Below are positions 51,996-62,960 of a stretch of DNA of 64,000 nucleotides, one piece after another. Each line of letters begins with the position of its first letter. Within the stretch, counting starts at the first letter, position 1. Source of the stretch: Magnolia sinica. Its lineage: Eukaryota > Streptophyta > Magnoliopsida > Magnoliales > Magnoliaceae. The position numbers were made by a program, and so were the translations under genes. The notes beneath the pieces were generated by a model, which saw only the letters and a list, made by a program, of their open reading frames with translations, had not been told where the DNA came from and searched no databases. The DNA lies in assembly GCF_029962835.1 (NCBI RefSeq), contig NC_080577.1:22922501-22986500 (forward strand). Reading direction: 5' to 3'.

Positions 51996-52410
51996 CTGGG
52001 ATGCTAAGTGAGCCCACTGTGATGTTTGTGAGAAATCCACTCCGTCCATTCTTTTTGCGAGCTTATTTTAGAGAATGCAAGAAAAAATGAGGAGGACTCA
52101 AGACTCAAGTAGGCCACACAATAGGGAAAATCGGGGAAAGAAATTCCTACCGTTGAAACGTTCCTAGGTTCCACCATGACGTTTATGAGGTCATTACCAC
52201 ACAAAATACTTAGCCTGATAAGAAACTTTTGTGGCCATGCGAATGTTTCAACGGTTGTGATTGTATCCACACTGTTTCCTCTCGTGTGGCCCACTTGAGT
52301 TTTGAATCCGTCGTATCTTTTTTATCCCATGTTCTAAAATGATCTTGCGAAACGTATGGACGTAGCGGATTTCTCACGAATATCACGGTGAGCCCCACCT
52401 AGCATCCCAG
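51996..52410. mobile_element. GGGCCCAC foldback MITE, copy 3 (variant)
   Basis: Ends CTGGGATGCTAAGTGAGCCC and, inverted, CTGGGATGCTAGGTGGGGCT; pairing continues through GAGAAATCC and CGTCCAT. The interior shares phrases with copies 1 and 2 (TTTTGTGG, CCTAGG...CCACC..TGACGTTTATGAGGTCA), so it is a divergent relative. It ends about 116 bp before the G-box of KIN2-like gene C. Confidence 0.7.
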
Positions 52411-52525
52411 AGCATGAACTTCAACTTCCTGCGAAATCCGCGTCCATTCAGTTGGTTGTGAACCCACGTCAAGCGCAATCCGACTCGCTCCTACTCCCAA
52501 GTGTCACCTGTTCCTTGAACATGAC

Positions 52526-52568
52526 TGACACGTGTCACCCTCACACCCACCCCCAGGATCTATAAAAG
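52526..52568 (+). promoter_or_regulatory. Promoter of KIN2-like C: palindromic G-box/ABRE and TATA box
   Basis: Perfect 12 bp palindrome TGACACGTGTCA at 52526-52537 contains CACGTG. TATAAAAG follows at 52561-52568, about 83 bp before the ATG. The arrangement suits an ABA-responsive LEA-type gene. Confidence 0.75.
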
Positions 52569-52650
52569 CGACGCGCCCTGAAGTTTCCACAAAAGCAAAG
52601 CAGCAAACACACTCAAAAAAATCCCTCTTTCGTAATATCAACGAAAAACG

Positions 52651-54994
52651 ATGTCGAACTCTCAGCAAATGTTCCAATCCGGCGAAGCCCGTGGTCACGC
52701 AGCGGTGAGTATTTAGCTCCACGTTCAACTCCCGGCCAGCTCGAAATCAGACCACTTTTCTGTAAGTGGGCCTGGTTGGGCTGGACCATATTTCAACTGG
52801 GCTCGTGCCATGGGCCTAAAATAATCTATCATACATAACACGCCCGGAAATAGAGCTAGGGTAGGGTCGGGTTTAGCTGGTGTTCAACCCCAGCCCAACC
52901 CAAGGTTTCTATACCTCAACCTTAACCCAATCGGGTTGGGAATTCTTAACCCAAGCCCAACCCAAGCAGGCCGATGCATACTAATATTTTCGTTATTATA
53001 TTGCAATACACATTTTATTTTATTTTACCTATGATTTTATTAATTATATATGTAGTTATTTATAAGTAAAACTTTATTTTTTTCTAAACAAACAAGCTAA
53101 AATATAGGACAACTACTCCTTTAAAAAGTCGCACTCAATTTATTTGGGAGAGAGAAATCTAGCATATCTTGTTAGCTTGAGTCTATCTCGAGATAGTGTG
53201 GACTAATGAGACTCGACGGCAATGGGATTTCCTATGCCTCAATTATAATTTATAAGTAACTTATATATTAATCAGTTTGTGACCCGAGCCCGACCCAAGT
53301 TTTATCGGGTTGGCATTTATATAGTGGCGTTTATATAGCCCAAGCTTGAGGCCAAATCCGATACATCCTGCCCAACCCTAACCCACTGTCGGGTCAGTCA
53401 CAGGTTGATCGGGTTGAACCTGCCCGACTTTCAGCCCTAGCTAGCAATGTGTCAGTTGGGCCTGACCCACTTCCAAGGCGAGTTTGGGCCGAGTTCAGTA
53501 ACAGCTCTTGGTTTTTAATGTTGGTGGAAGTGGCCCACTATCTAACGGTTGGATTCGCAGGCTAAGACGGACCAAATGACGCAGTCGGCTAAGAATACGG
53601 CAAATACGGCCCAAGAGAAGGCAAGCAATGCTGCCCAATCTGCTAAGGAGTCTGCCCAGCAGGGAAAGGAGTCTACCCAAGGATTTTTACAGCAGGTTCT
53701 CTCTTTAATTACGGAATTACCCTTGCCCTTCCAACCTAATATTATTCAGAAAATATGGGACGTTGATACCTTCATTTTTCTCAAGTGGGGCCCATGGTCC
53801 ATGGTCTGTTGATCCAGAACGTTCCATCCTCTCATTCTACGTGGGATCATTTAAGTATGCATTGTGATGGCCCCACCTTGGATGCCTATGGTGATAAAAG
53901 CTTAATCTGATTGGTCGATCCTAACCACCCCATGATTTTTTAGCCATCGATTGTGGATGTCTGCATTTTGACCGTCCTTTTCTGGGCTATTGATGGACCA
54001 TGGCAATCAAGTAGATAGTCCAGATCATTAGAAGTGGGCCACAAATTTTTAGTAAATCCATGAATTTGCATTGGATCTGGATTTGGTAATTTCCAAGTCC
54101 ATGTATTTATTAGAACATGGGTTTGGAAAATCAATGAATTCCTACCCTCCAATGGGAAATGGTATAGGAGGGTGCGGCTTATGTGGTAAGGTGGATCCCT
54201 AACTGTGGGGTCTACCGTGATGTATGTGTTTTAGATCCATGCCGTCCATCCGTTTTGAAAGATTATTTAAGGGCATGATCTCAATAAAATGAAGCATATC
54301 CAGATCTTGGATGGACCACACCACAGGAAACGGTTGTGATTGAATACCCACCATTAAAAGCTTCTTGGGGACCACCGGAATGTTTATTTACCATCCAACC
54401 TGTTGATAAGGTGACAAAGATCTGGGTAAAGAGACCACACAAATATCAGCTTGATCCAAAACTTGTAGCCCACAAAAAGTTTTTAATGGTTAATCACCAC
54501 TGTTTCCTATGGTGTGCTCCACCTGAGATTTAGATCTTCTTTATTTTTGTAATCATGCCCTAAAATCAGCTTTCAAAACGGATGGACGGCGTGGATGTAA
54601 GTAAAATACATCAAGGTGGGCCCCACAGTCAAGGATAGGAGACCATGAATTAATGCAATAGGGTTCTAGGCCAATCAAAGATGGACAAGTGGAGGCACTT
54701 CTAAGAAAAAGCATTCTGAAAGACCGTGGGGCCCACCTCTGATTTGAAACTCCACCTGCCCTTCTCTGATTGGTCCAGTGCCTTATTATGGTAGGTCATG
54801 ACCCCATCGAATCACCGTTAGTTTGGGAATGGACGGTGGATAGTTGATCTTAGTTTGCTGCTCATGCGTTGATTTATTTATTATTTATTTTTTAACATGG
54901 ATAGACTGGGGAGCAAGTGATGAACATGGCCCAAGGTGCTGTGGACAGCGTGAAGAGCACTCTAGGAGTGGGTGAATCCCAGACCAAGAAATGA
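52651..54994 (+). CDS. KIN2-like stress-induced LEA protein, gene C
   Basis: Three exons (52651-52704, 53561-53695, 54905-54994) join in phase 0 to an open 92-residue protein. It begins MSNSQQMFQSGEARGHAA; the middle exon has AQEKASNAAQSAKESAQQGK, and the tail is TGEQVMNMAQGAVDSVKSTL followed by GVGESQTKK. It matches the KIN2-like head (SGEARGHA for AGEAKGQA) and DKA/EKA..SAKES repeats, but its middle exon is 22 codons longer than in A and B. It is alanine-, glutamine- and lysine-rich, predicted hydrophilic and amphipathic-helical. The exon 2 donor is GTTCTC, again non-consensus. Both introns hold MITEs. A possible poly(A) signal AATAAA lies at 55271. It is outside the tandem duplication, hence an older paralogue. 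Confidence 0.85.
52856..53440. mobile_element. MITE-like inverted-end element in KIN2-like C intron 1
   Basis: Ends CTAGGGTAGGGTCGGGTT and, inverted, CTAGGGCTGAAAGTCGGGC, both leading into GTTCAACCC/AGGTTCAACCC. The interior is rich in AACCC/CCCAACCC. The target duplication is unclear, so assignment to hAT is tentative. Confidence 0.5.
54203..54628. mobile_element. GGGCCCAC foldback MITE, copy 4, in KIN2-like C intron 2
   Basis: Ends CTGTGGGGTCTACCGTGATG and, inverted, CTGTGGGGCCCACCTTGATG; the interior phrases (CCACCATTAAAAGCTTC, ACCATCCAACCTGTTGAT) match copies 1 and 2. Confidence 0.75.
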
Positions 54995-55607
54995 AAGGCC
55001 CAATTCAACTCTCTCTCTTTCTCTCATGTTTTTACTAGTTGTTCTTATTTTTTATAATAATAAATATAGTATTTTATAATTATCAATAATACTATTATTA
55101 TTTGTTATTGTTTTTTGTTTATTAATAATATGTAGGTGGGGTGTGGCTCTTAGGGATTGCAAGGGCTTGCAATGGTTACAAATGAAGGGAAATGATGATG
55201 TGAGAGGTGCTATTTGTATTTGTTTTCATTTGGGTTGAGATTTCTCAGAGAGAAATGGCTTATGAGATGTAATAAAACTAATGAGTAATGAAAATGCTGC
55301 ATTCACCACACTTCTTTTGCCTCTTTTCTGTGTGTATATATACGTCTCGGTGCAATCCTATGCAAATGGTCCACTTGTAAAGATGTCTAACTTGCTCATA
55401 CGGTGCTTGGGAACATGGGCTGGGCTCTATTATGGTGACCGCCTACTGCATGGACCGCGTTCTGATTTTCTGGACATCCCACCCAACACTAGAAGCTTGC
55501 CTGAAGGAAGACCTAAATAGATGGCCCAGCCTGAGCCTGGCTTGGGTTTGGCCCCATGCAGGCCATGCATTGATTGATGACTCATCTGATTCCTATATGA
55601 TTTGTCT

Positions 55608-56196
<589 letters not shown>

Positions 56197-56204
56197 ATTT
56201 CTCT

Positions 56205-57873
56205 GACTCTTGGATGAGTCGACTCAAACAGGTCACCTCAACTCAACTCAAGACTAAACAAGTTGGTCTAAATCACCAAATCTTCAATTCACGAGGTCAC
56301 GTCGGGAAACGGCTTGTGCTTATCCCATTTTCTAGCTGTATTCGCCCTGTAGCTATTGCGTGCGATCGACCGAGGTCAAGCTACCAATCAAACCAGCTAC
56401 AGCACAGTGAAATCCTGGAATAAGGAATGCCCATCTCCAGCAGTCACGAAGCTGTATTCTACGGTAGAGTAGCATTTTTGTCACAGCCCAAGATGTTAAT
56501 TTGCACAAGCACTAGAAATGTTAATTCTCAGTTTTCAGTTCCAACGGGTGCGACCCATGGTTCATTAATTAAGACCATGGTTTCCCAAAACTCATTTATC
56601 CTATTAACCGTTTCTGCAAGCACCAGTATGTAAGTTTTCGGCATTCATTTCTCGTGTTGGCGGGCCGCACCGGAACTTTTCCAGGTTGGAAGATACTAAC
56701 CACCACATCTTGGGCCTTATTACAGTTGAATGTGGATTGTTTCGATATTACTAGTAGTTGTCTACTTGTAGGACAAAAATCTAACGGTTTGAATCTTTCT
56801 GGGCATTATCCATCCACGGCAGCAGACAAAAAATCAATGATCTGGATTGTTTTTGTGCCCCACTTGCTAGAAGCCTGAAACCAAATGATCAGACCACATA
56901 AATGCAAAACTGAAAAATGGGGTATGGTTTCAATCAGCTGTAGAGATTGAACATTTATTAATAAATGTTGAGAGGTTGATTATCAAGAGTACAAGGGCCA
57001 TAAATGCTTCTGGTTTTAGGCCCGGAAGGTCTTCTTGATGACATGGGGCTTGTTATGTTGACAAGTTGATATTCTCAAATTACAAATTTGTAATTTCTGT
57101 ATTAAAAAAAGAAAAAGAAAAAGAAAAAGAAAAAGAAAAGGAAAGAAACCGAAAATATTAAAGACATACTGAAGCACGTGTGATGATATTGTCCTTAAAG
57201 CATTATTCACCCATTCTCAAATTAATTGACATTGTTGACAGGCAAATAGCTTCTAGGATACGATGAGCCTACGTGTGGTTCCGCATTTAGCAAGCATGAA
57301 GAAATCACTATTGGAACTTTGTAAGCACAATATGCTGGCAGAGAGACAAAAAAAGAAAATTGTTAGCTTAGACCACTACACTAGTATAGTTCTTGCGGGC
57401 TTACTGGCTTAGGTTCATATTGAACTTCGTTGGCTTGATCAAAGAACTGTTGAAACTTTACTAGTTCATATGAGAGAGAGTCGCGTGGCTTTTGTTGATG
57501 AAATGAACCAGCCAAGTTCAGTTTATATAGGCTAGGGTAGCTGGACATTTTGGTCCAGGGTCATAACTCCAATTGATCGTTTCTAATTATTGGTGAGAAA
57601 CTAGATGTTATTTGGTGGTTTCTGACTGTTTTGCATGTGAAAAAAATCAGCTACATGCTATCTGTTTAGACTCATTGGCTAGCCGTTTATGATTGTTGGG
57701 CTAGTCACATGCAATAGTTTCTACATAATTCAGCTTAATACAAGTCTCGGTTCTCCTTTATTTCTCTAAGCAAATAGTAAGGTACTCAACACCCTACTTA
57801 TTAAGATAAAATTTTCTTTTCTCCTCTAATACAGAACTATTCCTAAAACACAAAAACCGAGTTTTTTACAAAC

Positions 57874-57942
<69 letters not shown>

Positions 57943-58147
57943 ATTGAAATTTTTTTTCATCAAAATATTTTCCATAACATAGTAGTTGTATGATATGGAG
58001 TGACCGTCTAGTAGACTCATGACAGGTGGGCTGCAGTTGAAATATTGCAAAGATGTCCCAGTCATCTGATTGATATACTTCCTGTTGAGTATGGACAGTG
58101 GCTAATACTCCTTCACAGTCCATTCTCAAGTCACTTACAGATCGGTT
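56205..58147. other. Intergenic stretch, no gene seen
   Basis: Unremarkable AT-rich DNA with an AAAAAG run near 57105-57150 and an AT microsatellite at 57877-57939. No conserved protein could be recognised. Confidence 0.5.
57877..57939. repeat. (TA)n microsatellite
   Basis: About 63 bp of pure TA. Confidence 0.95.
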
Positions 58148-58155
58148 GAGACAAG

Positions 58156-58721
58156 TAGGGGTGCACACGGGTCGGTTCGGTCCGGTTCTGGGGTGAAACC
58201 GAAACCGAACCATTCTTAATGGTTCTAGGATATTCGGAACCAAAACCGAACCGTTAGCACCCTGGAACCGAACCGGAACCAGACCATCAAAACCGGTTCG
58301 GTTCCATGGTTTTGGGCTTTTTATAATCCAACCCAATTACACGTTTTATTTTATAATCTAGCCCATGTCCATTTATGTTGTGATCCATTTGATGAATGGT
58401 TTAGATATTATATAAGGTGTGCAAAAATACATTTATGGAAACAATCAAATGGTGCATTGTAAACCATAAATCATGAGTCAAATATGGAAAAAATCAAAGG
58501 GTTCCTAGTTCGGTTCCAAGTGCGGTTCCACGGTTCGGTTCTACGGATCGGTTTATAGTTCAATTCGGTTCTACATACCTCCAAACCAAGAACCGAACCA
58601 ATGTAATCAGTTCTTTGATTTTTGGAACCGGAACCAGTGCACTCTAGAACCAAACCAGACTGAACCGTTTGGTTGGTTCTAGTCCGGTTCCACGGTTTTA
58701 CCAGTTCAACGTGCGCCCCTA
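58156..58721. mobile_element. hAT MITE, deletion derivative of the family at 1-5.2 kb
   Basis: 566 bp beginning TAGGGGTGCACACGGGTCGG and ending GTGCGCCCCTA, with an 8 bp duplication GAGACAAG/GAGACAGG (58148-58155, 58722-58729). Its interior (GTGATCCATTTGATGAATGG, ACAATCAAATGGTGCATTG, AAATCATGAGTCAAATA) matches the subterminal DNA of the large hAT copies near 1640-1780 and 2800-2940. It keeps both ends of that family and lacks the transposase. Confidence 0.8.
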
Positions 58722-58729
58722 GAGACAGG

Positions 58730-59738
58730 TGTTTCGATACTAAGTTACTTTAGATAAGCTACTTATGCCATAAGTAACTTATCTTGATTTATACTTAATC
58801 AGCATATAAGTATTTCATCCAAAAAGCAGAAAAATCATATTTGTTTCCAACATCATAAATAATTATTCTGAAAGTCGGTTTGGTTCCCTCATATCCACCG
58901 TCCATAATGGGGGCCAACTTTTGATGTGGATCATTCATTGCGTGGCCCCACCTTCGATGTGGGTTGTCCATCATGCAGGGCCCACCTTGATTGTGGGCCA
59001 TCCATCATGCGGGTCCCACCTTGGTTGTGGGTCGTCCATCATGTAAGGCCCACCTTTAATTGCATAATTCATCATGTAGGGCCCACCATCAATATTGTTG
59101 TCCATCATATGGAGCACATCTTCAATATCCATTGCCCATCATGTAGAGCCCACTTGTGATGTGGACTATCCATCACGAGGGACCCGCCTTGGATATGGGC
59201 CACTCGTCATTAGGCCAACCTTTGATGTGGGTTGTCTATCATGTGGGGCCCACCATTATTAATTGGCCATCACGTGGAGCACACCTTGATGTGGATCATA
59301 CATCATGTGGGGCCCACCATTATTAATTACCCATCATGCAGGGTTCACCTTGGATGTGGGTCATTCATCATTAGGGGTGTACCTTTGATGTGGATTGTCC
59401 ATCATATGGGGCCCATTAGATCATCTACCCATTCATTGAATGATTTTTTCAATCTCATGAACATAGAAGGGGTTCATTCATGGCCATAGAAAGCATAGCA
59501 TATTTCCTTAAATAATTTTCTATTTAACTGTGCCACCAATGAAAATGAAGGAAATAAGTTACTTTTATAAGTTGAAAAGCAATAAAAAATAACTTATAAA
59601 AGCAATTTACTTTTTCTAAAAAAAAAACTACTTATTTAAGTTTAATAACCAAACTAACTTATTTAAGCAAAATAACTTATTAACTTACGTAAGTTTTTTA
59701 AAAAACAACTTATTTGGTGGTATCCAAACTAGCCCTTA
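58730..59738. mobile_element. Inverted-end element carrying a minisatellite, copy 1
   Basis: The outer parts are AAGTTACTT/AAGTAACTTAT-rich and the right end, inverted, reads GGGCTAGTTTGGATACC against GTTTCGATACTAAG on the left. Between them, about 58920-59425 is a tandem array of about 33 bp units of the type GGGCCCACCTTGATGTGG followed by TCCATCATG, degenerate from unit to unit. No coding sequence. Confidence 0.6.
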
Positions 59739-60636
59739 AGGAGCGTTTTGATTGTAAGTTATTTTACATAAGCTACTTATATATCGAGTAACTTATCTTA
59801 GTTTCTACTTGTTTAGTAGATAAGCATGTTTGGTAAACAACATACTTCTCAGCTAAAAAGTTTAAAAATTATGTTTTAGTTTCCAACATCACATAAATAC
59901 TTATCCCTCAAGCTTGTTTAGTCCACCCTTAATATCCACCGTCCATCATGTGGGCCCAACCTTTGATGCAATTGTTCATTATATTGGACCCACCTTGGCC
60001 CTGTCTTCATTGTGGACCATCCACCTTGTGAGGCCCACCGTCGATGTGAACTGGTGATCGTGCAGGGCCTACCTTAGATGTGGGCATTCATCATTAGGGG
60101 CCAACCTTTGATGTGGGCCATCCATCATTTGGAGCCCACCTTCAATGTTATTGTCCACGTGAGGCCACCTTCCATATCCACCACCCCTCATGTGTAGCCC
60201 ACCTTTGATATGGACTGTCCATCATGTGGGCCCATCTTCAATGTGGGTTGTCCATCATGTGAGGCCCACTTTGAATGTGTGTCATTAATCATTAGGAGCA
60301 CACCTTTAATGTGGACAATCTATCATGTGGGTCCACCTTGATGTGGACCGTCCATTGTGTGGGCCCCACCTTTGATGTGGACCGCCCATCATGTGAGGCC
60401 TCCTTTGACATGGGCCATCCATCACATGGAGAGAGAGAGAGAGAGAGAGAAGTTAAAAGTTGGAAAGCAAGAAAAAAAAAAAAAAAAAAACCTTAAAAAA
60501 AAGTAACTTTTAAGTTACTTTCATCACATAAGTTACTTTCATAACGGTGCTTACCACACTAAAACTTAAAAAAGTAACTAATTAACTCAAGTTAAAAAGT
60601 TACTTATTGGGTAGTAAGTATCCAAACTGGCCCTTA
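59739..60636. mobile_element. Inverted-end element carrying a minisatellite, copy 2
   Basis: Immediately adjacent relative of copy 1: left end GAGCGTTTTGATTGTAAGTT, right end, inverted, AAGGGCCAGTTTGGATACTT. It contains the same kind of GGGCCCACC...CCATCATG array (about 59935-60430) followed by a GA run. Confidence 0.6.
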
Positions 60637-61039
60637 GCATATCGGGCCTTTCAATTGGTAGTTGGAATGTTGGATATTCGGGAGCCAAACACAAGAAAAG
60701 ACTTCCATGATACTAATATATTGATCCTGACCATCCCACCAGTTCGACCTATTGGTAGTGCGACCCACATGATAAATAGTTAGTTTATTAGCCATGAACA
60801 CACTGTTTTAGACATTGGTTTTTTTACTAACCCAAAAGGAAGACAAAATCCAAAATGACACCGCTACAAGAAGAAGAAGAAGAAGAAGAATATACAAAGG
60901 GCCCCGCAGAATAAAATACAAAAAGAAAGTGAAAATTTACTTACAAATACACCAAAAGAATAATAGATGATGCACCAGAAATTGAGGGACAAAAAGAAGC
61001 TAAGCATCACATCACAATGTACATGGACCAAAGAAACAT

Positions 61040-62350
61040 TCATGCACCCACCTTTTCTGGCTTGCTTCTGCTTGCTCCCCATATCCGAATGGTGTGATCA
61101 TCGCTTGCTGATGCCAGCATTCGTGGCTTTGCCAGGTTCCAGCTCACACAGTTCACTGTCTTCGAATGGCCCGGTAAGATCTCAATAAGCTTGCAGCTCT
61201 GTCGGTGCCAGATGTAGATCTGCAACGAAATGGAACACATGACTCATCAGCATCCATAAATAATAATGCGCGATAGATAAGTTCCAACTTTTCATGTGTA
61301 TAATCCAATCTGTCCAATAGGTTGGCGCTGCCAGAAGGACTGCCTAGTGAAAAAATTGACTCATTCCACTCATCAGGGGTGGGCCATACCGTACAGAACA
61401 ATGGATAACAACTGATATAACATAGAAATACAGGTGTGGCCCACTGCATAAGGTGATCTCATGGTGAGGCCAACCTTTTGCGCAGATGTTCCTCCCTCCC
61501 TCCCTGCACACTGCATAAGGTGATCCTTATGGTCAGGCTGACCTTTTAGGCGGGACATCCCTCCCTCGCTCCCTCCCTCTACACATATGCATGCATCATA
61601 TATCCACACATATGCACATGCATGCATGAGCACACATTTCTAAAAGAATGGCATGTCCCATGTGGGATGTTCATGTTCATAGCAAAAGCAGTAAGAAGAA
61701 TATAAACAGAAACGTACCTGTGAATTCTCACTACCACTGGCAATGAATGCACAATCTGACCCACCAAAGCAGGACCGTATCACGTACTGCCCTTGCTTGT
61801 GGCCTGTGTACTTAAATGGTGCGTCCCACTTCCCAGCTACATCCCACATATGGATCTCTTGACTGTTGAGATTGACAATAAGAAACCGACTATCCTTGGA
61901 AACAGAGAGCGATGTGATCGGGGAGTCCTCTGAGATGAACCTTTCAGTCCTTGTTTGGAAGTTATATATTTGAATCTCTTTCTCATCACAGACGATGATC
62001 AGATGCTCCCCATCCGGTGTCACAACCAGGTCAGAGACCTTTGGCACCCTCACTCCCCTCCAAGCATCCAGCTCATTGCCTTGAATGTCCCACGTGTAGA
62101 TGCACTTGTCAGGGTTGCAGCTGCCACTAACTAGCCGCTTTGAGTCAGGGAACCATGCACATGAGCTGACAATGGGGCTCCGCTCACCGAACGTGTGCTT
62201 GCATGTGCCTGTCTCCACATCCCATAGTTTGAGGACTTCTTCATTGCCACATGTGAGAAGCATTGTGTCGTCAGGGCTCCATGATACGAAGGAAACAGGG
62301 TTCCGGTGGCTGCGCAGGATGTGCTTCAACAACACAGTGCCTTCTGATAC
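61040..62350 (-). CDS. WDR26: WD40-repeat protein resembling plant WDR26, last two exons
   Basis: Minus-strand exons 61718-62350 and 61040-61219 join in phase 0 (donor GTACGT, acceptor TTGCAG) and encode about 270 residues and a stop. The protein has a run of WD repeats: [19 protein letters not shown], then [65 protein letters not shown] and [13 protein letters not shown]. Sequence such as VIRSCFGG and FIASGSE is typical of plant WDR26/GID7-related proteins, scaffolds of the CTLH/GID ubiquitin ligase. The preceding splice acceptor is at 62351-62352. The LisH/CTLH part and first WD repeats must lie on exons to the right, and I found none before 64000. The C-terminus ends soon after the last repeat, as in the family. 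Confidence 0.85.
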
Positions 62351-62574
62351 CTGAAAGATTCAGGCACTACAATCAGAAAACAAAAGCTTTTAAAGCCATT
62401 CTGCTTCTAGTTTGCATGAGTAGGAGCTCCTTAGACCGACTTTATATCGTTATGCATTTTAAGTTGCATTCAGATGCACAAGCAAATTGAATCATGAACG
62501 TTCAGTAGAAGCATTCATAACGAGCAACCAGCCCTCAGATTGCAAGTATGTTCCTTTCAAATCCAACTTGGAAG

Positions 62575-62952
62575 CATAGTTTAAAAACTCGAGTCAGTGG
62601 TCATTCGGGTTGGGTCAACTCAGAGAATTGACCAGACTCATTTCTTAATAATCATAAATTTTTATATTTACAATTATAAATAGTATTTAAAAAATTTAAG
62701 TTAATATAAGGATTATAAAATAAGAAAACTACCAACAAACAGCTTTGTAGAAGGCATCACTACCTCTCTAGAGGACGTCAGTCAATTCTTGTTAACTACA
62801 TTTTTCCATTTTCAATAAAGACTAATTTTACAAGCCGAGTGACTCAGCTCAAGTCACTGCAAGTTGCGTCGAGTTGACTGAGTTTGCAAGTCGACTCAAG
62901 GCGAGTTGATTCGTCATAGTTTCAAGTTGAGTCAGTGAGTTTTAGAACTATG
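62575..62952. mobile_element. hAT MITE upstream of or within the WD40 gene
   Basis: 378 bp with ends CATAGTTTAAAAACTC and, inverted, CATAGTTCTAAAACTC, and an 8 bp near-duplication CTTGGAAG/TTTGGAAG (62567-62574, 62953-62960). The interior is rich in GAGTCAxxT motifs. Because the WD40 gene has more 5' exons, it probably sits in an intron. Confidence 0.75.
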
Positions 62953-62960
62953 TTTGGAAG

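Noticed and set aside
58920-60430. Regular short repeats with spacers, CRISPR-like at first sight
   Set aside because: Units are degenerate, contiguous, have no constant repeat or unique spacers, and lie in a plant transposon context; this is a minisatellite.
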